Notes under the pieces: model-generated
The model's database searches: none
Told to the model about the DNA's origin: nothing
Seen by the model: only the letters and a program-made list of their open reading frames with translations
In this document: one piece after another, positions 44,752 to 53,974 of the stretch
Layout of the letters: every line of letters begins with the position of its first letter
Position numbering within the stretch: the first letter of the stretch is position 1
Translations under genes and position numbers: made by a program
From: an uncultured Bacteroidales bacterium
Lineage (GTDB): Bacteria; Bacteroidota; Bacteroidia; Bacteroidales; UBA932
Length of the DNA stretch: 54,679 nt
Assembly: GCA_934667175.1 (NCBI GenBank)
Contig: CAKULN010000017.1
Span: 1-54,679 of the forward strand
Reading direction: 5' to 3'

Positions 44752-45013
44752 AAAGAAAGTGTGGAGCCGATTCGTTTATCTAAAAGAGAGGCTCTGACAA
44801 AACCCGAGTATAAATAAACAGATACAATCCCCACACCTGTATCGTTGTGTGAGGAACACGCAAACGAATACAGATGAATGGTGCTGTCGTTTATCCTTAT
44901 ACTCATTGAAACTGTCAGATTTCTCTTTTAAGGATAGTGCGAAAACACTTTCATCAAATATGTCCGCTTCAGGCACTTGGCCTGAAACGATGCTAATTTA
45001 GTAATAAATTCTG
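44752..45013 (+). ncRNA. Structured repeat RNA, diverged copy D
   Basis: Strongly changed from A-C in primary sequence, yet all helices are kept: GAAAGTG 44755-44761 with CACTTTC 44946-44952; GTGTGG 44759-44764 with CCACAC 44831-44836; GTTTAT 44774-44779 with ATAAAC 44814-44819; TAAAAGAGA 44781-44789 with TCTCTTTTA 44922-44930; TCTGACA 44793-44799 with TGTCAGA 44913-44919; GAGTATAA 44806-44813 with TTATACTC 44897-44904. CTGTAT pairs with ATACAG in the variable stem, and a TTCAGGC/GCCTGAA hairpin replaces GCCGGA/TCCGGC. Single-stranded GACAAAACCC and AATTTAG are conserved. This copy provides the covariation evidence. Confidence 0.68.
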
Positions 45014-45145
45014 AAAACGAGGTACTTTATATTCATTTTTGCCTTTTGTCTTGCATTTCACCTTGTGATATTCACGATTAGCGTATACTTTGGGACGCAA
45101 AACTCGTCGTAGTGCCACGTGACACCTGCCGATTAAGAAATAATT

Positions 45146-45291
45146 TTACAAAACACTTTCAGGCGATTGTCCTTTTTAACACTCCAGAAAGCATCTCGGG
45201 ATGAATTGCTATCAACTTTAAGGGCTATTAATTCAGCCACAAGCGCAACAGAGGACGTTCTGTGGCACTTGTGACTGAAAGTGTTTTGTAA
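45146..45291. mobile_element. MITE-like element 2 (146 bp)
   Basis: Perfect 17-bp terminal inverted repeats TTACAAAACACTTTCAG (45146-45162) and CTGAAAGTGTTTTGTAA (45275-45291). Same length as the element at 41112 but a diverged interior. No coding capacity and no obvious target duplication. The parent transposase is not in this window. Confidence 0.75.
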
Positions 45292-45386
45292 GGGTGCTTT
45301 CACATCGAATCCGGTAGCCTCTACCAACTCAGGAAATGACAACTTATCGTTTCTCAGACAAGACCTCCTGAATATCATCAAGATTA

Positions 45387-46415
45387 TTATTCCATCGCAT
45401 CTAGCAGACCACTGTCATTCAGACGATCGAAATCTGATTTGAACAGGCGATCTTGAATGACACGGTACTTTTCAAATTCGGATTCGGCAAATTTTTTGGC
45501 AAATTCCGCTGTAATCTTTCCGGCATCGTCCAGAATGGCATCGCCGCCAGCTTCGAGGATTATGTCTATGCGTTTGGCCCAGTCTTCCATTGTCATCGGA
45601 ATATGCCTGTCGGCCATTCTTTCTGCCATATCCAGAACGGCGTTGACTAATTTCCCCATATCCTCCAATTCCACACCATGCAGGTAATTCTTAGCAATGA
45701 CGACATCTGATTTCACAATCTTTCCGCCCGGCGCGTTCTCCCACGTTGTCAATCCCATATGTTCCTTACTGGCATCTGCCCTTTCCACTATCAATTCAGC
45801 GGCGGTGTGGCCGTGAACGGCAAAGTGGATTTTATTCTGCACCTTTTTGTAGAACAATCTCGTTGTGGGTGCGTCACGGTTATAGTCAACAGCGGTGGCG
45901 TAAATATCAGTCAGCTTTTGGTAGAATCGCCTCTCGCTTAATCGTATTTCACGAATCTCCGCAAGCAGATGCTCAAAGTAGTCTTCTCCGATGAAAGTTC
46001 CATTTTCCATCCGCTTTTTATCCACTACATAGCCACGGATCGTGAACTGCCGCAAGACATTTGTGCACCACTGACGGAACTGCGTGGCACGGATTGAATT
46101 GACACGATAGCCTACCGAAATAATTGCATCAAGGTTGTAGAAAAGAGTGTTCCGCAACACATCTCTTGTCCCTTCGGTTTGAACTACCGAGATTTTCTCG
46201 GTAGTTGCATTCTTGTCTATCTCCCCACTGTCATATATATTCTTTAGGTGCAAGCCAATGTTATCAGGAGAGCAGTCAAACAAGAGAGACATCGCTTTCT
46301 GGCTCGCCCATATACTTTCATCTTTGTATAGTACCTGAATACCATCCTCCTTACCTTCCGCTATGAAGGTTAGAAATTCAACCGTGCTGTTCCGTACTAA
46401 AATACTCTTCACCAT
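45387..46415 (-). CDS. RhuM-family protein
   Basis: 342 residues, the usual length. The typical start VEFLTFIAEGKEDGIQVLYK, SIWASQKAMSLLFDCSPDNI and GYRVNSIRATQFRQWCTNVL identify the Virulence_RhuM family, whose N-terminal half resembles phage Bro/KilA-type DNA-binding modules. The biochemical role is unknown; it is often found near restriction-modification and toxin genes. Its promoter (46450-46480) shares an identical 19-base block with that of the ATPase module at 53916. Confidence 0.88.
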   Translation of the reverse strand: MVKSILVRNSTVEFLTFIAEGKEDGIQVLYKDESIWASQKAMSLLFDCSPDNIGLHLKNIYDSGEIDKNATTEKISVVQTEGTRDVLRNTLFYNLDAIISVGYRVNSIRATQFRQWCTNVLRQFTIRGYVVDKKRMENGTFIGEDYFEHLLAEIREIRLSERRFYQKLTDIYATAVDYNRDAPTTRLFYKKVQNKIHFAVHGHTAAELIVERADASKEHMGLTTWENAPGGKIVKSDVVIAKNYLHGVELEDMGKLVNAVLDMAERMADRHIPMTMEDWAKRIDIILEAGGDAILDDAGKITAEFAKKFAESEFEKYRVIQDRLFKSDFDRLNDSGLLDAME

Positions 46416-46449
46416 CTATCTTTCTCTCAATAACTTAATCATTACTACA

Positions 46450-46480
46450 CAAAAATAGTGAATAGTCCTGGCAAAAACAA
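46450..46480 (-). promoter_or_regulatory. Promoter of the RhuM gene
   Basis: On the minus strand: TTGT (plus 46477-46480), 19-base spacer, TATTTTTG (plus 46450-46457). The plus-strand block CACAAAAATAGTGAATAGT beginning at 46448 is identical to the one at 53942. It abuts the stop of the alpha-2-macroglobulin gene. Confidence 0.6.
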
Positions 46481-46481
46481 G

Positions 46482-49400
46482 TCACTTGACCACCAAGTTA
46501 TACGTTGCGGCCGCTGCGTTGGCACGGTAGTGTGGGGCGTAGAGGGATTCGATTTCGGGGACGGGGGCCTGGAAGGTGCCGGTCTGGGTCACGAAAAATT
46601 CTTCGGTAACGGTGGTGCGTCCTTCAGGGTAAGTGTCGAAATAGAAGACCGTTCGGTCGGGTTTCACGTCACGGTAGCCGCACGGGGAGACACGGTACCA
46701 CCCGTCAACGGTCAGCGGGACAAATGACAGATTATAGATTCCGGATAGCTGATCTACTGGAATCAGGGAAGCCTCACGTGGAGCGGTCAGGCGGATGAAA
46801 CTGCGGTTCTCTGTGTTTTGTACGGTATAGACGGCCCGGACGCGGTCTCCACGGCGGATGGTGTCGCCTTGACGGATCTCCTTATCATCAATGAAATAAC
46901 TCTTTTCAATGGAGAAACCGTTGCCGGATGCCTTTACATCACCAAGAGGCTTCAGGACACGCTGAGTCAAGGTCACGACACTGGTTGACAGCAGGTCTGC
47001 ACTTCCCTTTCCCACTGAGCACAAAGCGTTTACAAAAGCCGGATCCGTGTCCCAGTTCTGAGTCTCTTTCTGCAACACTAACCAAAGCCGCACTCCATCC
47101 GCAACCTCTGCGGCCTTCCGGCTGGCAGCCTCACCAGAATGCGAGGAAGCATATTCAGAAAGCACATCAGCGATCAGCGAATGGGCGTAAGCTTCGTTCT
47201 CAAGGAGACCCCTGAACGGCATCACGGCGTTCGGGTAGTAGATGCCGCCACCATCGTGTCTGACGGCATATTCAATGATGGTTAGGATGTCCTCGTCTAT
47301 TGATTTGCGGAGCGCGGCGTCCACAACGAACCTCTCGCCCCAAGCCTTGGCCAATGATATTCCAGCTTCCGAAGAGATCAGGTTGCTCAGCGTGCGGACA
47401 CGCCTCGCCTTCGCACCGGGCTGACCGTCAATGAAATCGAAGCGGTTCGACGGCGAAAGGTACCTGCGGGCATATTTCCGGAAAGAGGAAAGGCGGTAGC
47501 GGTACTCCTTGCGCTGGGATTTGTCCATCCGCACCTTGAATCCGACGGACGGGAAGTTCGAGCGGACGAGCATATAGGTGTCGTCCGACAGGCCACCTAA
47601 CCAACGCGGGAAGCCGAGGAACTGGGTGGAATCCAAATACGCGACGGAAGATTCAAGATCAGGAATATTCCCGCCCAGATTCCTCACAAGAGCCATTCTG
47701 TCAAGCACGGTGGCCGTGACCGACTGTGAGGAACGCATTCCTTCGAACCAGCCGAAACCGCCGTCGGAGTTCTTGCAGGCGAGGATTCTGCCAAGAAGCG
47801 AAGTGTCCCGCTCGGATTTGAATGATTTGAAGCAATATGCCTCCGTCAACGAGAGGACATCATTCGCGGCAGGCTGTGACTTCTGCGTCGCCGCTTCCTC
47901 AATCATCTTTCCTATCGAAATCTCATCACAGACAGAACCGACTGAAGAGACATTCACGAAACGGCTTCTGAGTGATTCCAACAGCTTTTCCTTGTCCGCC
48001 CCCAGCAGTGCTATGGCCGAATGAGATTCAGTGATCACTTGACTGGCCTCGCGGACCGGAACGCTGAACAGAACCGCGTCACTGAATGATTTTGAAGCGA
48101 ATATTACCTTGAATGTCAGCGAGTCCGCACCTCTCGGCACATCCACCGGGAATGAAACGACAGACTGTTCTCTGCCTTTCACCGTCATTGGAACCCTCAG
48201 CGAGTCAAACGCTTCGCCTTTTCCTGAATATTCAAGGATCTTCATCTCGCCGTCAATCACCGCATCGGAATTGCCCGTCACCGTAGCCGCCATCGACCAC
48301 TTGTCTCCTGAATATAAGTACCTTGGAGCGGCGACGGAGACTTTGACCGGAACAGTAACTGTGAAGTCCTTTGTCAGCGTGGCGTTACGCATAGCCTTGT
48401 CGTGGGCGAAGAACAGGACGTGATAGGTCGAGAGCTTGTCGGAAGTCTTGAATTTGAATGAAACTTCTCCGTTCTCCGGCCTAAGGAACGGTTCAAAGGC
48501 CAATGACTCAGAGAATATCTTCCTGACGCTCACGGATGAGAAATCGTAGTCATCCGGCACGGAAGCCTCGGCTGCCAACGGTTCTGTAAGCTTGGACTTC
48601 CGTCCGGCATCGCTTGAACGCTTCCCCAGCCGGAGTGATGGTTTGGACGGTCGCCCATAACCGATCACGACCGTTTCCTCAAGCATTGAATAATCGTCCT
48701 CAAGGGCGATGGACATTCCGGAAGTTCCGGGAAGAGTCACGCTTTTGTAACCGATGTAACTGATTGTAAGCAACGTTCCAGGACTGGCGTCAAGTGTGAA
48801 ATACCCATCAAGGTTGGCCGATGTGCCGAACGAAGTCCCTTCCACAATGACCGACGCACCGATAAGCGGCTCACCGTTCATATCGGTCACCACACCGTTT
48901 ATCCCGGACGAGTTCCATCCTCCGATATTCCTTAAGGACTTGTTAGTGATATATCCACAGGCCACATCCATCCAAATGTTTGGTATAGTCTGTCGCTCAA
49001 GTCTTACCGGATTCCAGACCTCTTTTCTGACCGCGTCCAGACTCTTGTCGTAAATTGCCGCGAGGCCCTCGGCGCCATCCGGGACACGGACCTTGACAGT
49101 ATATTCAGTGTCAGGATTGGCGATGTCCGTGAACGAGCTGAACTCCAATGGCAAGACAAGTTCATCGGAAGCCTTGCTGTAAATATGCTCATACTTGAAA
49201 CAGCGGCCATACTTAAAGAAGAACAGCTGAACCTTGACCGGTCCTTCAGTTCCGGCAGGATAACGGAAACACAGCTTCCGAAGCGATCCGGCGGACGATC
49301 CGTCCATCGTGACAATTCTGGACTCAAGAATATTCCCGCCGCCGTCAATCATTGTCGCGACAGCCCACAACGGAGCGACGGAGGCGCCAAGCGTCATCAC

Positions 49401-52073
49401 GATGTCCTCGCCGGCCTTGACCTCAGTCTTGCCGGGCAACAGAAGGCAGACGGCCGGAGCGGCTAGCGACTTCGCATCACGGCTCACCTTCACAAGGTTA
49501 TATTCCTTCTCGGCTCTGACCACCTTGCCGAGGCTGTCCATTTTCTCTGAATATGCTCGTAGATCATATAAACCGTCTTCCACTGTCGGCAATTCGATCT
49601 CATCACCAGAAACGCATTTGCCTGTTTTCAAGATCTTCCCGGAGATGTCTTTGAATTCATAGCTTACCTCAGACTTGACCTTATTACTGTACCTGTCCCG
49701 TACTTCCAGAACAACAACGGCTTTGTCTTCAGTCACGATTCCATGCGAGGCATTGGACTCGTTCAGGTCGGTGAGCAGCAAGTCTCCGTCCGTGCCGTTA
49801 GTCAGTTGAACATCCAGTTTGATCACGTTGTTGACATTAACTGTCGTGTCAAACTCTCTGGTCTCCCCAGTCTCGTCCTTCACGGTCACTTTGATTGAAT
49901 ATCTTCCCTGATCCTTGGCCTTGAACCGGTGGCTGAAACGTCCGTCCGATGTGGATGACATCCCTTTTTCCTCAATGGTCTTTCCGCCAAGCGACACCTT
50001 TAATGTCATCCGCGCGGAGGCATGGCTGTGACCCGAAAGGCTTTCAACTTTTCCGGAAACGGTCACCGAGTCTCCGGCAAAATATAGCGGCTCCTGTTCG
50101 TCAAATGTCAACTCAAATGTCGGCAGAACAAAGTCCTCTACCCTTAACATTTTGGAAGTGATTTTCTTGTCGCCATCAGAGACAGAGATCTTGAACAACC
50201 CGTTGCGCCGTCCTTTCGGGATGGCGAACTCTCCGGCGAAAGAACCGAAATCGTTGGTACGGAACGACTTCTCCTCCACGATGCTCATCTGCGAATCATA
50301 TAGCGTGACCTTGAATGCCGCATCCTTCCCAATGACTGCCAATCTTTTATGAATATCCCCACGAAACATCACGGCCTTGAACCTTAGCGTGTCCCCCGGC
50401 TTGTACGCTCCTCGGTCATTGAATATCCTGCCGTAGGTTTCTGTTCTCGAGTTTATTCCTGCGGTCACTTCGACAGGCTCAGTGACCGATGCCTGACTGT
50501 TCGCTGAGCCTATGGTCCAGCGTGTCTCACCAACCATTGAGGCGACATTGGACCTTTTCCGTCTCCTTCCGGTCACTGAGCTTGTCGAAGTGACCGGATG
50601 ATCCATATACGAAGCCTTGACAATGACCATTTCCTTGCTAAGCCGAACAGATCCCGCCTCAGTCACCGAGCAGACAATCCCGCACTTAATCCCCGATTTT
50701 TTCGCCGCCAGCTCCTGCATCTCGGACGGCAGCAGCGTGAACCCGTCAACACGCATATGCGCCGTAAGCATCCTCTCGCCCCTTATCATCGTCACATCTA
50801 CCTCCTTGAAAGGTTTGCCGGAGATGTAATCCGCAGGGAAAATCGCAAAGCCATCACCCTGTCTGCGCACGGCCACGGACACCGCCTTGTGTGCGTATGA
50901 AATCTCAGCCTCTTTCCCAAGGCCGGAGACCTTTATCCTATAGTCTCCGTCCTTCAATTCAGGCAGAGCAACTTTCACCGTGTCCCAAACGTAAAAACTC
51001 CGAGCCTGATTGTCAAGTTTTTTACGGAACACACCCTTTCCATTATTCTCAACTGAAAGATTAGCCGACTTGATGTTTCTGAAACGAACCAGCACAGTGT
51101 CATCACGTACTGAAACTGAGACATTCTTCTCTTCCAACCTGTAGATCAGAGACAAAACATCTGAGCCGCATTCCTTAGCGATGATTTCGTTGACATCATC
51201 CGAGGACATAAAGGTAAATTCCTGACGAGCATATTTCGGAATAAACGCCTCACGCTCTTTCTCAAAAGCCAGACATCTGGAATCCAAATCTCTGAATTGT
51301 TCCGAACCGCCACCGTTTTTGACCAGCCTTTCATATTCCCATTTCAGAAGTTCCTTCCTCGGCAGTAATGCCACAGAGTTTCCTCTCCAATCGGCGGCGA
51401 GTCGTTCCAATTCCTCGAGGCGCTTATCACCCTCCTTGCGAAGCGCCTCACTATAAGCCAGCAACACCGACTGCGGGAAGTCCCCGGCAACAGCATCATT
51501 CAGGGCCGCAAACGCTTTGTCGTGCGTGGAAGCGTCTGACAGGCAACGCCAAAGAATATATTCATAGTCATTCGAGATGAATTTGTGGTCGCAGACATAG
51601 CCTTCGTTCCAGTAGCCGCGTCTCCAAAAATCAGAGTTTCTTCCCTGTTTCAACACCTCCGCATTATCCTCCGCGAACCGCAGCGCGTCGAATTCCTGCC
51701 GTCCCAAATCCCGGGAACTTATTAATGAATATGCCATTATGGGTTTCCCGGCCTTGATGAATTCCTCCGTCAGACTGTTTCTAAGCGAGTCCCGAAGTTT
51801 CCAGTTCTTCCGTGCCTGCGTCGTGCCTATTCCGACAGCCGCATCGTAATAGTCCTTGTCAAGCCGGTTCTTCAGCGCCTGCTCTTTGATGAATGTAAGC
51901 TGAGCGATCTCCTTCTCAGGCCGATCCCGCCTGGCAATACGCTCATACTTCCTCCACTCTCTCTTTAGATAATGCCTTTGATAATCCGAATATTCAGCCA
52001 CTCTGGCCTCCCGCCCGTCCACGACCGAGCCCAAAGCCACCATCATCACCAGCAAAACCAAAAACCTTTTCAT
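46482..52073 (-). CDS. Alpha-2-macroglobulin-family protein with inserted SusC-like domain
   Basis: I start at the ATG at 52073 (MKRFLVLLVMMVALGSVVDG), a signal peptide; 1863 residues. MG-type domains fill the first thousand residues (RTETYGRIFNDRGAYKPGDT, GLFKISVSDGDKKITSKMLR). At about 1055-1140 lies a carboxypeptidase-regulatory-like domain (INGVVTDMNGEPLIGASVIV) ending in LEETVVIGYG, as in SusC-type receptors. The A2M core follows (EPFLRPENGEVSFKFKTSDK), then the thioester-domain-like part (NSDGGFGWFEGMRSSQSVTA) without a CxEQ thioester motif, and a bait/receptor-like end. Bacterial A2Ms trap proteases or protect the envelope. Two REP-like palindromes are in frame (SVTEPVEV at one of them). 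Confidence 0.87.
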   Translation of the reverse strand: MKRFLVLLVMMVALGSVVDGREARVAEYSDYQRHYLKREWRKYERIARRDRPEKEIAQLTFIKEQALKNRLDKDYYDAAVGIGTTQARKNWKLRDSLRNSLTEEFIKAGKPIMAYSLISSRDLGRQEFDALRFAEDNAEVLKQGRNSDFWRRGYWNEGYVCDHKFISNDYEYILWRCLSDASTHDKAFAALNDAVAGDFPQSVLLAYSEALRKEGDKRLEELERLAADWRGNSVALLPRKELLKWEYERLVKNGGGSEQFRDLDSRCLAFEKEREAFIPKYARQEFTFMSSDDVNEIIAKECGSDVLSLIYRLEEKNVSVSVRDDTVLVRFRNIKSANLSVENNGKGVFRKKLDNQARSFYVWDTVKVALPELKDGDYRIKVSGLGKEAEISYAHKAVSVAVRRQGDGFAIFPADYISGKPFKEVDVTMIRGERMLTAHMRVDGFTLLPSEMQELAAKKSGIKCGIVCSVTEAGSVRLSKEMVIVKASYMDHPVTSTSSVTGRRRKRSNVASMVGETRWTIGSANSQASVTEPVEVTAGINSRTETYGRIFNDRGAYKPGDTLRFKAVMFRGDIHKRLAVIGKDAAFKVTLYDSQMSIVEEKSFRTNDFGSFAGEFAIPKGRRNGLFKISVSDGDKKITSKMLRVEDFVLPTFELTFDEQEPLYFAGDSVTVSGKVESLSGHSHASARMTLKVSLGGKTIEEKGMSSTSDGRFSHRFKAKDQGRYSIKVTVKDETGETREFDTTVNVNNVIKLDVQLTNGTDGDLLLTDLNESNASHGIVTEDKAVVVLEVRDRYSNKVKSEVSYEFKDISGKILKTGKCVSGDEIELPTVEDGLYDLRAYSEKMDSLGKVVRAEKEYNLVKVSRDAKSLAAPAVCLLLPGKTEVKAGEDIVMTLGASVAPLWAVATMIDGGGNILESRIVTMDGSSAGSLRKLCFRYPAGTEGPVKVQLFFFKYGRCFKYEHIYSKASDELVLPLEFSSFTDIANPDTEYTVKVRVPDGAEGLAAIYDKSLDAVRKEVWNPVRLERQTIPNIWMDVACGYITNKSLRNIGGWNSSGINGVVTDMNGEPLIGASVIVEGTSFGTSANLDGYFTLDASPGTLLTISYIGYKSVTLPGTSGMSIALEDDYSMLEETVVIGYGRPSKPSLRLGKRSSDAGRKSKLTEPLAAEASVPDDYDFSSVSVRKIFSESLAFEPFLRPENGEVSFKFKTSDKLSTYHVLFFAHDKAMRNATLTKDFTVTVPVKVSVAAPRYLYSGDKWSMAATVTGNSDAVIDGEMKILEYSGKGEAFDSLRVPMTVKGREQSVVSFPVDVPRGADSLTFKVIFASKSFSDAVLFSVPVREASQVITESHSAIALLGADKEKLLESLRSRFVNVSSVGSVCDEISIGKMIEEAATQKSQPAANDVLSLTEAYCFKSFKSERDTSLLGRILACKNSDGGFGWFEGMRSSQSVTATVLDRMALVRNLGGNIPDLESSVAYLDSTQFLGFPRWLGGLSDDTYMLVRSNFPSVGFKVRMDKSQRKEYRYRLSSFRKYARRYLSPSNRFDFIDGQPGAKARRVRTLSNLISSEAGISLAKAWGERFVVDAALRKSIDEDILTIIEYAVRHDGGGIYYPNAVMPFRGLLENEAYAHSLIADVLSEYASSHSGEAASRKAAEVADGVRLWLVLQKETQNWDTDPAFVNALCSVGKGSADLLSTSVVTLTQRVLKPLGDVKASGNGFSIEKSYFIDDKEIRQGDTIRRGDRVRAVYTVQNTENRSFIRLTAPREASLIPVDQLSGIYNLSFVPLTVDGWYRVSPCGYRDVKPDRTVFYFDTYPEGRTTVTEEFFVTQTGTFQAPVPEIESLYAPHYRANAAAATYNLVVK
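50463..50487. repeat. REP-like palindrome, A2M copy 1
   Basis: Ends GGTCACT and AGTGACC pair around TCGACAGGCTC. It is translated in frame as part of SVTEPVEV. It is the reverse complement, with one mismatch over 25 bases, of the copy at 50571. Confidence 0.75.
50571..50595. repeat. REP-like palindrome, A2M copy 2
   Basis: GGTCACT and AGTGACC ends around GAGCTTGTCGA. Inverted relative to the copy at 50463, 83 bp away, so the two can also pair with each other as a REP pair. Confidence 0.75.
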
Positions 52074-52258
52074 AACCGTCTGTCTTAGAGCCGGCAATAT
52101 AAGCATTTTATCCGGAACCGCAACGTCACAATCCAGAATCGGTTCCGGATTGTATCTGCGCACTGCGTGACGGGCAAGCATCGCTTCAATCTGAGCCTTT
52201 ATTCAATCTATTATAAGTTCCTGGAAAAGAAAAAATAAAGCGAGGTTTTTCAACTGGA

Positions 52259-52756
52259 TTATAGTTTTTCCTCTTGTCCTGTCTTCATTCCACGTAGGTC
52301 GCACTGAAAATTCTTACGGAACTCTTTCTTGGCATTCTCCATTGTAGGATCGGATTTGTGTGCAGGAAAAGATTGGGCTACGATTCTGGCACGAATGTCA
52401 TCATCGGTAGGATGTCTGAACAAAGGATTCCTCAAGGTGGCACGCAATTGGGCGATAGCATGATATATATCAGACCCTTTAAGTTCAACGAATATTTCCG
52501 ACCAATTCTCCGGAATCAGATCCTTGGGAGTACGCCTTACAAGCACAAGTTTATCACACCTCATACCATCTTTGACAATATAACCGTCAACGGCAAACAC
52601 CACTGAGTCTTGTCCTTCCGGGGTAATCAACGCATAACGTTTTCCTTTTTCGCTGACCGTCACCTTCGTACGAGACTGAAGATTCTGCTCAGACGCAAAA
52701 CCGTCAACAGTCAAACGGTCAAAAGTGGATGAATATTCTCTCTCGCCTCGCTTCAT
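52259..52756 (-). CDS. PD-(D/E)xK-like partner of the ATPase
   Basis: 165 residues. A plausible nuclease-fold core is seen: MRCDKLVLVRRTPKDLIPEN with an Asp, then SEIFVELKGSDIYHAIAQLR with the ExK pair, followed by a Q in the next helix, matching PD-(D/E)xK topology. I cannot assign a family. It overlaps the ATPase gene upstream by 4 bp, so the pair is one translational unit, suggestive of an ATPase-nuclease defence module. The catalytic reading is inference. Confidence 0.6.
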   Translation of the reverse strand: MKRGEREYSSTFDRLTVDGFASEQNLQSRTKVTVSEKGKRYALITPEGQDSVVFAVDGYIVKDGMRCDKLVLVRRTPKDLIPENWSEIFVELKGSDIYHAIAQLRATLRNPLFRHPTDDDIRARIVAQSFPAHKSDPTMENAKKEFRKNFQCDLRGMKTGQEEKL

Positions 52757-53916
52757 ACTTCACCATATAGAATATTGTTCAATTTACTGATTTTATCCTC
52801 TACCCAATCAGAGACACCGTCTAAATCGTTTCCGGTAAGCATCGGGACATCCTTGTCCAGGATATTACGGAACACCCCATCTTCACCTATGAAATATCCC
52901 GAGATAGATGAAGATGGAATGATATATTCTTTGTCAATCTCTGTCTGCGCTGATTTCTCCGACACCACAGCCGCTAACAGCAAAACATTCACTACGGACA
53001 GAATGTATGGGCTATGGGATGTCAGCATCACAAAGCTGCATTCAGAGCCTTTATCCAATGCCATTTTAAGAGAACGGATAATGCTCAACACTATCAAGCG
53101 TTGTGATTCTGGGTAGAGATTCTGCTCCGGTTCCTCAATGAATACCTGAGCAGACTGATACTCCAACCTTCTTGATGCCAACCCATTGTCTGTTTCGTTG
53201 ATAGAATTGCGCTCAATCATAGACAAAGGAGCGTTCCTTCCGACCTGATTCATAGTATAGTTTGCCATCACATCCAACGGCATAGCTGACTGGACACCGC
53301 TTGAAGCATAGAAAGCCGGTGACTCCGCACCATCTTCTCTTACTATCATGTCAACTCCGGATCTATTGACATAACTAAAGCCACCTGTTACTGACAAATG
53401 ATAGGGATGTTCAGCGGTGTAAGGAGATTTGGCCTCATCCCATTCATAGATGAAATTGAACAGGACATCCAGGTCGGCGGCCTTATAGGCGCGATCAACA
53501 TTTTGTATGGCGGAAATTAAATTCCTCTCTGCCGGAATATAGCACAGTTTGGTATTGAAACGTCCTTTTGCAAAGTTATTCTTCCGTGATATTTTCGGAT
53601 TGCCGCTTTTTCCGACATATTCAATCTGAATAGTGTCACCATCATATTTGATCAAAGTGTCATCACGGAAATATTCATCGTTCAATCTGTTAAACTGTCT
53701 TAACTCTTTGACGAACCTGTTATAGTGGGTATATAGGCTGATCAAATCATCGGTCGATACCATAATCTTTTTTTCCACCCAACGGCAGAAACTGAGCACT
53801 TTCATAAAGGTGCTTTTACCAGAACTCTGCCGTCCCGTCAACAGGATAAACGGAGTGAGTTTTATGTTCGTGGAATCCTCAATAGGACCGAATCCTTTGA
53901 TATGCAATGTCGCCAT
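52753..53916 (-). CDS. AAA_15/OLD-type ATPase of a two-gene module
   Basis: 387 residues, SMC/ABC-like ATPase: Walker A LTGRQSSGKST near 27-37, signature-like FYASSGVQSAMP near 205, Walker B QVFIEEPEQNLYPESQ near 260, and a His in MLTSHSPYIL near 297. No TOPRIM domain follows, unlike OLD nucleases; the nuclease function may instead sit in the overlapping gene at 52259. Comparable ATPase-effector pairs (for example Septu, PARIS and Abi types) defend against phages. Which type this is cannot be said from sequence alone. Confidence 0.82.
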   Translation of the reverse strand: MATLHIKGFGPIEDSTNIKLTPFILLTGRQSSGKSTFMKVLSFCRWVEKKIMVSTDDLISLYTHYNRFVKELRQFNRLNDEYFRDDTLIKYDGDTIQIEYVGKSGNPKISRKNNFAKGRFNTKLCYIPAERNLISAIQNVDRAYKAADLDVLFNFIYEWDEAKSPYTAEHPYHLSVTGGFSYVNRSGVDMIVREDGAESPAFYASSGVQSAMPLDVMANYTMNQVGRNAPLSMIERNSINETDNGLASRRLEYQSAQVFIEEPEQNLYPESQRLIVLSIIRSLKMALDKGSECSFVMLTSHSPYILSVVNVLLLAAVVSEKSAQTEIDKEYIIPSSSISGYFIGEDGVFRNILDKDVPMLTGNDLDGVSDWVEDKISKLNNILYGEV

Positions 53917-53943
53917 ATCGTTTTCAATGTTAGTACATAATCA

Positions 53944-53974
53944 CAAAAATAGTGAATAGTACCGTCAAATACAA
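53944..53974 (-). promoter_or_regulatory. Promoter of the ATPase/PD-(D/E)xK-like pair
   Basis: On the minus strand: TTGT (plus 53971-53974), 19-base spacer, TATTTTTG (plus 53944-53951). The 19-base block CACAAAAATAGTGAATAGT is the same as upstream of the RhuM gene. Confidence 0.6.
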
